64,000 bases of DNA from Dehalococcoidia bacterium UBA1141. GTDB taxonomy: Bacteria; Chloroflexota; Dehalococcoidia; Lucifugimonadales; UBA3495. The notes under the pieces were generated by a model. That model had not been told where the DNA came from. It was given only the letters and a program-made list of their open reading frames with translations, and did not search any database. The DNA lies in contig DCAE01000135.1 of NCBI GenBank assembly GCA_002311385.1, positions 1-64,000 on the forward strand, in the 5' to 3' direction. The first letter of the stretch is position 1, and the number at the start of each line of letters is the position of its first letter. Shown here piece after piece: positions 8,456 through 15,712 of this stretch. The position numbers and the translations under genes were made by a program.

Positions 8456-9379
8456 CTAGATGTCCGAGGTGAAAGACAAAGGGTCTTCAAGAAACTCGAT
8501 GTTCTCCAGTTCGGCCCTCGCGGCATCTTCCAGGACCGCATCCCCCTCTTCCACGCAGTGAACCAGCACCTTCTTCGCCAGTGGCCCGCCTATCTTTCCC
8601 AAGGCGCTGATACCCGCCAATTGAACCTGATCGTCATCATCTTCCAGTAGCGCTATCAGATGAGGAACAACTTCCTCTTCCGCCAGCTCGGCACAGGCAT
8701 TGGCGGTTTCGTACCTGATGGATGGCTCAGGATTTTCAAGCTCTTTAATCAGGACCGGCAGCCAACTCACCTCTCCGGTTCGTCCCATGGCAAATATTGA
8801 ACTGGATTTGAGCAAAAGGTCTTCATCTTCATAGGCCAAGGTAACCAGCCTCTGGATCTCCTCGGTGTTAAATGGCGCGATTGCCTCCAGGCTCCGGCGC
8901 CTGACTTCAATGTGCTCTTCCTCGTTGACCAAGATTGCCATCAAGCAGTCGTGGATGGCTTCTCCGTCCTTGAGCAATAGTTTCCCATCTTGGACCAAAT
9001 CACTGAACTTTCCCAAGGCGACGGCAGCTAAGGAACGCAGATGTGCGCTCTTGTCCGACTGAAGAACCTGGATAAGTCCTGGAATTATGGACCGGTCCTC
9101 ACTCTCCCATAGACCTTCCATCGCCTTTTCCAGCACCGCCTCGTCAGGGTCCTTCATACACATCTTGAATATGACGCTGAAGTCGAACTCGGGGTTCTGC
9201 TCGGCCAATTCCAACATGGTGGATATAATCCAACGCTGGTGTTCCACGTCGATGCCGAACCAAGTCCGGGCAAAAACGCCAAGTTCTGCGGGGTCCAGGT
9301 CGGAAAGCTCTACAAATTCGCCCACGGGAGTATCCGTTGCCGGGTCGGCCAAGGCTTCCAGGAATTCTTCCAGCGGCAT
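8456..9379 (-). CDS. HEAT-repeat protein
   Basis: A 307-residue acidic, all-helical protein with about six HEAT/PBS-lyase-type repeats. Examples are IIPGLIQVLQSDKSAHLRSLAAVALGKF, LPVLIKELENPEPSIRYETANACAELAEEEVVPHLIALLEDDDDQVQLAGISALGKI and similar helix pairs (described here by position, about residues 95-290). Such solenoids mediate protein-protein contacts. No catalytic motif is seen and there is no signal peptide or membrane segment, so it is cytoplasmic. It stands alone between the PPOX gene and a 337-bp gap. The partner is unknown. Confidence 0.75.
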   Translation of the reverse strand: MPLEEFLEALADPATDTPVGEFVELSDLDPAELGVFARTWFGIDVEHQRWIISTMLELAEQNPEFDFSVIFKMCMKDPDEAVLEKAMEGLWESEDRSIIPGLIQVLQSDKSAHLRSLAAVALGKFSDLVQDGKLLLKDGEAIHDCLMAILVNEEEHIEVRRRSLEAIAPFNTEEIQRLVTLAYEDEDLLLKSSSIFAMGRTGEVSWLPVLIKELENPEPSIRYETANACAELAEEEVVPHLIALLEDDDDQVQLAGISALGKIGGPLAKKVLVHCVEEGDAVLEDAARAELENIEFLEDPLSFTSDI

Positions 9380-9716
9380 TGCGCCCTAACTCCGAGCCCA
9401 AACGCAGGGAACAGAAAATCGTGGGGTAGCAACAAGAGAAGTGAGGGGGATTCGGCGAAGCATCTGACTGTTAATTTCTTGAATCATCACAGGCCTGCGC
9501 TCGTCTTTTTGGTGTTTGCTCACTGGCTTGCGGAGGTGAGCCGAAATCCGTGTTGCTTGGCCATGTTCAGGAGAAATCGAAGCTGATTTCTGCCTAAAAT
9601 TATAGCATAGGGGCAGCTATTGGAAACCTTTTGTCTATGCTTGTAATACGAGTTTACGGCCATCGCGGTTTTGCCGGTTGCCGCCTGTTTCATGTCTATA
9701 TATCCGCAACCAAGTT
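9380..9716. other. Intergenic region, no gene recognised
   Basis: About 340 bases between the HEAT-repeat gene and the NAD(P)HX repair gene. Short reading frames here have no recognisable similarity or ribosome sites. It probably holds the promoter of the HEAT-repeat gene on the minus strand. No clear hairpin with a T run was found. Confidence 0.3.
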
Positions 9717-11378
9717 TTAACCGACTCTTAGTTGCCGAAGACTGGACAGCGTTTTCGGCAAAGCCTCAAGCAAATCCGATGCTACCATGCCCGATTCGCC
9801 GATTCGCCTTCGAACCCTCTCGGCTGCGTCTCCGTGGATGAATACCCCACAGCAGGTGGCGTCGTTGGGCGAGAGGCCTTGGGCCATCAAACCGGCGATG
9901 ATTCCGCTTAGCACATCACCGGTGCCCCCCGATGCCAAACCGGGATTGGAGAAGGGTGATACTCGGACGAGGCCCGCGGGTTCGGCCACAGCCGTGAAAG
10001 CGCCTTTCAGAGCGACTGTGGCACCCCAAAGTGACGACCAATGGCGTACGGATGCGGCCCTGTCTTTTTGCAACTCGGCCGTAGCAATACCGGTCAATGT
10101 GGACATTTCCCCAGGGTGGGGCGTAACAGCGGTGGGCCGATTCAACCGGCTCCACCAATCAGGCAGTTTTGACAGGTTATTTAAGCCGTCCGCATCTATT
10201 ATGACCGGCGTGTTGGTTGACGGCTCCGAATCCGGCGGATTCAGCACCGGAGGGTTCAGCAACAGCCGTTCCATAAAATCGGTGGTGCCCTCAGACCAGC
10301 CCAGTCCGCAACCCACCAGCATTGCGTTGTATCGGCGTGGACCTTCTTCTACTAAGCTTGCTATCAGCCCGGCCCCGGCGGCAGTCACGCGGCCATCGCT
10401 GTCCTCGGGCAAAGGCAGGTGAATCACCTCCGTGAGCTTGCTAGCGGCAATTGGGTAAACTCCGCTGGGGCTGGCCAGCGTTACCAGCCCTGCGCCAACC
10501 CTGACGGCTGCCTGAGACGCCAGGAAAGCGGCACCAGCATAATTCCTGGAACCGGCCACCACCAACGCATGACCAAATGTGCCTTTGTGGGAGTCCAGAG
10601 GCCGGGAAGGCAAACGGTGAGCCACCCAACCGGGTGTAATGAGTTCCAGGTTAATTTGCTTATCTTCTTTCAGGTCTGGAGGAATCCCAATGTCGACAAT
10701 CTCCAAATCGCCCACATTTGCCGCACCGGGGAATGTCAGCAGACCTATTTTCGGTCTCCCCAAAGCAACCGTAAGGTCAACCACCGGGCATGCCTCATCA
10801 ACAGCCCCAGTGTCGGCGTTGAGGCCGCTGGGCAAATCCAGAGCCAATAGCTTGGGCGGCGCAGGTCGATTCCGACGGTGGCAGAGCCTCAACATCACTT
10901 CCTTGACCACGCCCTCCAGTGGCCTCGAATTACCCGTGCCCAATACCCCGTCGATCACCAAGCGGGACCGGCCCAACAACACCTCTAGCTGTGACAATTC
11001 AGGGTCGTCGGCACAGGTGGCCACTTGAATTTGGTATTCGGCTGCGAGAGCCATCTTGGGATCAGGTGAGGGCCTGTTTCTGACCAGATACGCTGTTACT
11101 CGCGCGCCCCACCGCAGCAGGTGGCGAGCTGCCACCAAGCCGTCGGCGCCATTGTTTCCCGGCCCAACCAGCACCAAGACCGAAACATCGGCAACCACCC
11201 CACCGATTAACCTTCTGCCGGCCATAGCTACCGCCAAGCCAGCATTTTCCATGAGGGTGTCCACGCTTACGCCATTGCGTTCGGACGCTTGCTCTATGGC
11301 AACCATCTGGGCAACTGTAACAATCTTTGGGTTGGAGTTGGTGGCGCCATTGGCTAAAATCACGAGAGAGGCTCGCAT
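9717..11378 (-). CDS. nnr: Bifunctional NAD(P)H-hydrate epimerase / ADP-dependent NAD(P)HX dehydratase
   Basis: Repairs damaged NAD(P)H: the N-terminal YjeF-type domain epimerises the hydrate and the C-terminal ribokinase-like domain dehydrates it using ADP. With the ATG at 11378 the protein has 553 residues, the usual size of the fused enzyme. The epimerase domain shows VLVGPGNNGADGLVAARHL. The dehydratase domain shows HKGTFGHALVVAGS, TPHPGEM and SGGTGDVLSGIIAGL, the nucleotide-binding and catalytic-Asp region. The start codon lies inside the 3' end of acpS (19-bp overlap), a common neighbour in bacteria, which indicates translational coupling. Longer upstream start options would overlap acpS deeply and are rejected. 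Confidence 0.93.
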   Translation of the reverse strand: MRASLVILANGATNSNPKIVTVAQMVAIEQASERNGVSVDTLMENAGLAVAMAGRRLIGGVVADVSVLVLVGPGNNGADGLVAARHLLRWGARVTAYLVRNRPSPDPKMALAAEYQIQVATCADDPELSQLEVLLGRSRLVIDGVLGTGNSRPLEGVVKEVMLRLCHRRNRPAPPKLLALDLPSGLNADTGAVDEACPVVDLTVALGRPKIGLLTFPGAANVGDLEIVDIGIPPDLKEDKQINLELITPGWVAHRLPSRPLDSHKGTFGHALVVAGSRNYAGAAFLASQAAVRVGAGLVTLASPSGVYPIAASKLTEVIHLPLPEDSDGRVTAAGAGLIASLVEEGPRRYNAMLVGCGLGWSEGTTDFMERLLLNPPVLNPPDSEPSTNTPVIIDADGLNNLSKLPDWWSRLNRPTAVTPHPGEMSTLTGIATAELQKDRAASVRHWSSLWGATVALKGAFTAVAEPAGLVRVSPFSNPGLASGGTGDVLSGIIAGLMAQGLSPNDATCCGVFIHGDAAERVRRRIGESGMVASDLLEALPKTLSSLRQLRVG

Positions 11379-11791
11379 TGAATCACAACGAATGCCACAG
11401 CGTAGTCCCTCGAGTGGGACATGCTCACGGATATCTCGTGAACTCCCAACCTTTGGGCACGGTCTTTGGCCCTTCCGTGCAGCAATATCGAGGGTGCACC
11501 GCTCTTGTGGCGGGCGACCTCGATGTCCTTCCAGCCCACACCGCGAACGCCGGTACCAAGGGCCTTCATGACCGCTTCTTTTGCGGCAAACCGGCCGGCC
11601 AGGTTGGGCGCACGACCACGGCAATAGGCAATCTCGTCAGGGGTGTAGATGCGGTCCAAGAAACGTTGACCGTAGCGCTCAAACACTCCGGCCAGTCTGG
11701 AGATTTCGATGATGTCCACGCCTGTGCCGAGCGTCTTACCTAAGCCAGAAGTGGGGCGAGGCTGCTCCATATTATCTTCATCGTGGCCCAA
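11360..11791 (-). CDS. acpS: Holo-[acyl-carrier-protein] synthase
   Basis: Transfers the 4'-phosphopantetheine arm from CoA to acyl carrier protein. The family motifs GTGVDIIEISRL (Mg-binding Asp), FAAKEAVMKALGTG (catalytic Glu/Lys region) and the C-terminal VSMSHSRDYAVAFVV are all present. I chose the TTG start at 11791 because GGAGG sits seven bases upstream. It gives 143 residues, slightly longer than the usual 120-135. ATG at 11770 and GTG at 11824 are alternatives. The 3' end overlaps the NAD(P)HX repair gene by 19 bp. metF lies 75 bp upstream on the same strand. Confidence 0.9.
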   Translation of the reverse strand: MGHDEDNMEQPRPTSGLGKTLGTGVDIIEISRLAGVFERYGQRFLDRIYTPDEIAYCRGRAPNLAGRFAAKEAVMKALGTGVRGVGWKDIEVARHKSGAPSILLHGRAKDRAQRLGVHEISVSMSHSRDYAVAFVVIQCEPLS

Positions 11792-11865
11792 GAACCTACC
11801 TCCGCAAGCACAAGTGGCCTCCACTAAACGGCTAACGTCCGGACCGGAACAACTAAACCCTGGCG

Positions 11866-12753
11866 TTACTCCCCAGCCAGTGCGGTGTGCCCTTTCAGGC
11901 CCAGGTTTGCCAGAATCTTGGACACCGAGTAACTCCTATTGAGAACGTAGAAGTGAACACCAGGCACACCAGCATCCCACAGCTCCCGCACCTGGCGGGT
12001 AGCATGTTCAACGCCTAGTTCTCGCACAGCGTCGTCGTCCTCGCCAAATTTATCCAGTTGCTTGTCCAGTTCTGGCGGTATCTTCGCGCCGCACAGAGTA
12101 GTGAACCGTCGCACTTGGCTGGTGGTCAGTATGGGTAAGACCCCCGGAAGAATGGGAACGTTAATTCCGGATTTCTGCGCCCGTTCCACGAAATCGAAAT
12201 AGTGATTATTATTGTAAAACAACTGGGTAATCAGAAAATCGGCGCCCTGACTCACTCTCAATTTGGTGTGTTCCATGTCCGCATCCAGGTCCGCAGATTC
12301 GGTATGGCCTTCCGGGTAACAAGCAGCGGCGACACCGAAATCAAAGTTGCCTCTGATATGCCCAATCAAGTCCGAAGCGTGGCTAAAACCGCTTTTGGCA
12401 GGAGCTCCGACATTGTCCCCTTGGGGTAGATCGCCCCGCAGAGCAATAACGTTTTCAATGCCTGCGGCTTCCAACCGGGCCAGCGAATCATGGACTTCTT
12501 CTTGGGTCTGCCCGACGCACGTCTGGTGGGCCATAACTTCCAATTGTGCTTCACTCTTGATCTTTGTGACAATCTCTTCGGTGAAACCCCGCGTCGAGCC
12601 TCCGGCCCCGTAGGTAACCGACACGAAGTCTGGATTAAAGGGTTGCAGGCGGTCAACTGCCCGAAAAACGACGTCCATGCCATCAGCCGTTTTCGGGGGG
12701 AAAAACTCGCAAGAAATAGTCCGTTTCGAGTCTAAAATTTCCTTGATTCTCAC
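11866..12753 (-). CDS. metF: Methylenetetrahydrofolate reductase
   Basis: Reduces 5,10-methylene-THF to 5-methyl-THF with FAD, providing methyl groups for methionine synthesis. The 295-residue length fits bacterial MetF. Motifs seen are SCEFFPPKTADG near the N-terminus, SVTYGAGGSTRG, HQTCVGQT, the FAD-binding NVIALRGDLPQG, and DFLITQLFYNN. The start is GTG at 12753. In some Chloroflexota the enzyme works in the methyl branch of C1 metabolism, but nothing nearby shows a Wood-Ljungdahl cluster. No SAM or other riboswitch was recognised in the 180 bases upstream. Confidence 0.93.
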   Translation of the reverse strand: MRIKEILDSKRTISCEFFPPKTADGMDVVFRAVDRLQPFNPDFVSVTYGAGGSTRGFTEEIVTKIKSEAQLEVMAHQTCVGQTQEEVHDSLARLEAAGIENVIALRGDLPQGDNVGAPAKSGFSHASDLIGHIRGNFDFGVAAACYPEGHTESADLDADMEHTKLRVSQGADFLITQLFYNNNHYFDFVERAQKSGINVPILPGVLPILTTSQVRRFTTLCGAKIPPELDKQLDKFGEDDDAVRELGVEHATRQVRELWDAGVPGVHFYVLNRSYSVSKILANLGLKGHTALAGE

Positions 12754-12933
12754 TTGATTCTCAATACAAAAGCCTAGATTGTTGAAGGCCTGTGTAGGCC
12801 CCAGGTTTTAGATTTATTTACCCAAGGTTGTACCGTCTGAGGTCGCCGAGATTTTTGCCGAACCTTGTCTATGCGACCGCGGACCCTGTATCCATCATAT
12901 CAGCATCGCCAGCGCCGATGCGTTTTATGCAAT

Positions 12934-13713
12934 CTAAAACTCCGGTTGGCGCTTTTCCTTGAAGGCTTGGATTCCCTCGGATGGATGAGACGAGGTGAAT
13001 ACGTACTGGGCGAATGCCAGGCTCTCCAAAGCGATTCCGTCCCTGAGGGCCAGTTCCTGACCCCGCATGGTGACCGACTTGATCCAGCCCAAGCCAGGCC
13101 GACTCTTAGTTCGTAGCGGAGCCAGCAATTTCTCCAACTCATCGTCCAAATCTTCGGTGGGTACAGCCCGTAGCGCCAACCCCCACTCTACCGCTTCCTT
13201 GCCGCTCAACCAGCGGCCGGTGGTCAAAAGTTCCATCGCCCTTTGCATTCCCACCCGTCTGGGCAATCGCTGGGTTGACCCGCCGCCTGGCATGAGTCCG
13301 AAATTGACATGCTGATCCCCTATGCGGGCGTCTTCGGCGGCGATTACCATGTCGCATGCCATCATCAACTCCAAGCCGCCAGCTAAAGCAAAACCGTGGA
13401 CCACCGCAATCACCGGGACGGGCAGGGCCTCCAGCTTGAAAAGAAGAGTGTTCATTCGCTCCAGAACAAGGTCCAGCGTGGGCGCGTCGGCGAAGGCGGT
13501 CTCAAAGTAAGGCAGGTCGGCACCGGCGCAAAAGGCGCGGCCCTCTCCTCGCACTACCAAGGCCTTGATTCCATCATCCTTGCCTACCTCGGTTACTGCG
13601 GCCGAAAATTCCTCCATAAGGCCTGGGCTCAGGGCGTTCATCGCATCCGGACGGTTCATTCGGATGGTGGCCACCATATTTTCTTTTTCGAGTTTGATAT
13701 TGGTATACTCCAT
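12934..13713 (-). CDS. Enoyl-CoA hydratase/isomerase family protein
   Basis: A 259-residue crotonase. ATG at 13713 is chosen because AGGAGG lies six bases upstream. The CoA/oxyanion-hole segments RAFCAGADLPYFE and HGFALAGGLELMMACDMVIA are present, including the first catalytic Glu (GGLE). At the place of the second catalytic Glu of classical enoyl-CoA hydratase the sequence reads GDQHVNFGLMPGGGS, so that residue is replaced. This pattern is common in crotonases with other reactions. The protein is therefore a CoA-thioester enzyme of uncertain reaction. The gene appears to be transcribed alone, with metF 180 bp downstream. Confidence 0.85.
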   Translation of the reverse strand: MEYTNIKLEKENMVATIRMNRPDAMNALSPGLMEEFSAAVTEVGKDDGIKALVVRGEGRAFCAGADLPYFETAFADAPTLDLVLERMNTLLFKLEALPVPVIAVVHGFALAGGLELMMACDMVIAAEDARIGDQHVNFGLMPGGGSTQRLPRRVGMQRAMELLTTGRWLSGKEAVEWGLALRAVPTEDLDDELEKLLAPLRTKSRPGLGWIKSVTMRGQELALRDGIALESLAFAQYVFTSSHPSEGIQAFKEKRQPEF

Positions 13714-13900
13714 AATGAGCCTCCTATTTGATACGAGCACGACTGAGCCTGAATGCGCTTAGTCTTTGGGGATAATATACCAGACCCCACGAATGCCCAA
13801 AATTGTGACTCTGAGATTCATTATTATTCCCTAGGGTCTCGCAGCCAGCATCCCAGCGCCAACATCCCAGCGCCAACAGACGTGAGTTGGTATTGTTTTT

Positions 13901-14215
13901 ATGCCGCAACAGCCTAAACCAACCTTAGTCCAGCAAAGCGAATCCGGTGTGACGTTCAAAGTGCGGGTACAACCGCAAGCCTCACGAAACCAGGTTGATG
14001 GTATTTCCGGAGACAAGCTGCGATTAAGGGTGACAGCTCCACCCCAGGATGGTAAAGCCAACCTGGCGGTCATTTCCCTGTTAGCAGAAACTCTGGGGGT
14101 TCCAAAGACCAGACTGCGGATTATTCGGGGCCACGGATCACGAGAGAAAACGGTGCAGGTAAGTTTGATCACCCCAGACGATGTGGAACGGGCGTTTAAG
14201 GCGTTTCACGATTAA
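13901..14215 (+). CDS. DUF167 (YggU) family protein
   Basis: A 104-residue protein with the DUF167 signature: V-x-F-K-V-R-V-Q-P-Q-A-S-R-N near the N-terminus, L-R-L-R-V-T-A-P-P-Q-D-G-K-A-N in the middle, then I-I-R-G-H-G-S-R-E-K-T-V. The family is widespread in bacteria, archaea and eukaryotes, is small and cytoplasmic, and has no established biochemical function. The gene precedes a phosphatase gene by 63 bp in the same direction and may be cotranscribed with it. Confidence 0.88.
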   Translation: MPQQPKPTLVQQSESGVTFKVRVQPQASRNQVDGISGDKLRLRVTAPPQDGKANLAVISLLAETLGVPKTRLRIIRGHGSREKTVQVSLITPDDVERAFKAFHD

Positions 14216-14278
14216 TTGAGCAAACCGTAACCGCCGTTTCGCTGTTCACCACGCAAGTAACTTAGCGGAGTCTGGAAC

Positions 14279-14767
14279 GTGGAATATTTAAACTTCGGCT
14301 GGGTGATACACGGTTCCCTGGCTGGAGCTCAAGGGCCAACAAGCAACCGGGACCTGATGTTTTTGAAACTCCAGACCATCGGGTCAATCGTGCGCATGGA
14401 GGAAAACACCATTTCGGGAGCCGGTCTGGAACTGGTGGATATGTACGAGGCGGTGACTGATTTCACGCCACCGAACCCTGATCAGCTGGACCGAATGGTG
14501 TCATTCATCTCCGACCAGATAGAGACCTGGGAAAGACCTGTGGTTGTTACCTGCTTTGCCGGGCTGGGACGCACCGGAACGGTGTTGGCGGCCTACCTGG
14601 TTTACACCGGTTATACTGCTGAGCGAGCTGTGCGCCTAGTCCGCGAATTGCGGCCCCAGTCTATTCAAACCAGGGAGCAAGAGGACGCTGTCTATCAATA
14701 CCAGGATCGACTAAAGCCGAGGGAGAAGGAGCAACGGCAGGGGGCCAGGGAGAAACCAGAGGATTAA
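14279..14767 (+). CDS. Dual-specificity/tyrosine phosphatase family protein
   Basis: A 162-residue protein with the cysteine phosphatase P-loop V-V-T-C-F-A-G-L-G-R-T-G (CX5R) at about residues 95-105, preceded by a general-acid region around D-F-T-P-P-N-P-D-Q. The layout matches compact archaeal/bacterial dual-specificity phosphatases. Start is GTG at 14279, preceded by GGAG at a short distance. The C-terminal 25 residues are charged and low in complexity (KPREKEQRQGAREK). The gene's 3' end overlaps the convergent zinc-ribbon frame by about 107 bp, which is unusual. The substrate could be a phosphoprotein, phosphoinositide or nucleotide. Confidence 0.8.
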   Translation: MEYLNFGWVIHGSLAGAQGPTSNRDLMFLKLQTIGSIVRMEENTISGAGLELVDMYEAVTDFTPPNPDQLDRMVSFISDQIETWERPVVVTCFAGLGRTGTVLAAYLVYTGYTAERAVRLVRELRPQSIQTREQEDAVYQYQDRLKPREKEQRQGAREKPED

Positions 14768-15032
14768 CCTGAAGATTAGCCAGAAAACTGCTGTTGGGTA
14801 GAGTCTTGGACAGTCCAAATCCCGAGCCGAATAAACTCAGGACTTGGACTGTGCCACTATAAGCAACCCGTTTTCGAGAGGGTTCTTCGGCAGTCTTGGA
14901 AACGCCCAGACCCCTAACGGCCTCCTGGGTAATGCGCCCGCATTGCAGGCACTTTAGATAAGACCCATGCATGTCTTCTTGAGGGCACAGGTCCCCTTTG
15001 CACTTCGTACAACCTTTGAGTAGATACAACAT
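14661..15032 (-). CDS. Small zinc-ribbon protein
   Basis: A 123-residue frame starting with MLYLLKGCTKCKGDL, then KCLQCGR: two CxxC pairs that form a zinc ribbon. The same N-terminal pattern recurs in the gene at 41921 (ML-x5-CRKCLGDL, then CWQCGR), which supports it being a real gene family in this genome. The C-terminal half has no recognisable domain, and its last 35 codons overlap the convergent phosphatase gene. The true protein may therefore be functional only in its first 40-60 residues. Possible role: nucleic-acid binding or a regulatory adaptor. Confidence 0.5.
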   Translation of the reverse strand: MLYLLKGCTKCKGDLCPQEDMHGSYLKCLQCGRITQEAVRGLGVSKTAEEPSRKRVAYSGTVQVLSLFGSGFGLSKTLPNSSFLANLQVNPLVSPWPPAVAPSPSALVDPGIDRQRPLAPWFE

Positions 15033-15223
15033 AATCTTTCCTTATTTTCCCATCGCTGACGCGATTGCTAACTAATCTCTCTTACGGTTATTTTGCTGAA
15101 TTCGGATGCGTAAGTTTTGATGCGCCTTCTCAGGCTATGGTTCGTCTGATATATTCTAGCAATGGGGCTGCCAGGCTGAACCCTGCCCACTGATACCTTA
15201 AAAACGGGCTCCGGAGATTAAAC

Positions 15224-15712
15224 TTGGCTGAGATAATCACTCCGCTGGAGATTCCAGGCGACATCCTGGCGCAGATATACGGTGAAGCGCGGCTGTCATT
15301 CCCGGCCGAATGTTGCGGCTGGCTTTCCGGTCCCGCCGAAGGCACCTCAGCGACAACCTTGAGACGGTGCGACAATGCCCAGGAAGCAGGGGGAGTTGGA
15401 GCGATTGAGGGCCGTACTGCCGAAAGAGCCTACGTGATTGACGGTAACGATCTACTTGAGTTGAACCGTAGCCTGGACAGTGACACGCCTGCCTTGATTA
15501 TCTATCATTCCCACCCAAACGGTGGGGCCTACTTCTCACCCACTGACCGGGAGGTAGCCACCAGCCCGTGGGGAGATGGACCGGCTTACCCTGTCCAGCA
15601 ATTGGTGGTGGGCATCACTGATGAACGGGTGGTGGAAGCCGCCCTATTCGCTTGGTCCGACAACGAAAGCGGTTTCATTGAAATAGCAAAGTTTCAAGGA
15701 GCGGAAATCTGA
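15224..15712 (+). CDS. JAMM/Mov34 (M67) metalloprotease-like protein
   Basis: A 162-residue MPN/JAB domain protein. The zinc-binding JAMM motif is complete: Glu in FPAECCGWLSG (about residue 28) and HSHPNGGAYFSPTD (H-x-H-x10-D, about 92-105). Bacterial relatives remove C-terminal residues from ubiquitin-like sulfur carriers such as ThiS/MoaD-type proteins in cysteine or cofactor synthesis. No such carrier is adjacent, so the role is open. Start is TTG at 15224 with GGAG upstream. Its stop codon overlaps the proposed CTG start of the next gene (CTGA), so the two are probably translationally coupled. Confidence 0.82.
   Translation: MAEIITPLEIPGDILAQIYGEARLSFPAECCGWLSGPAEGTSATTLRRCDNAQEAGGVGAIEGRTAERAYVIDGNDLLELNRSLDSDTPALIIYHSHPNGGAYFSPTDREVATSPWGDGPAYPVQQLVVGITDERVVEAALFAWSDNESGFIEIAKFQGAEI

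Noticed and set aside
12754..12933. SAM or other riboswitch before metF
   Set aside because: Only a short GGCCTGTGTAGGCC palindrome is found. No conserved SAM riboswitch core or terminator is visible.
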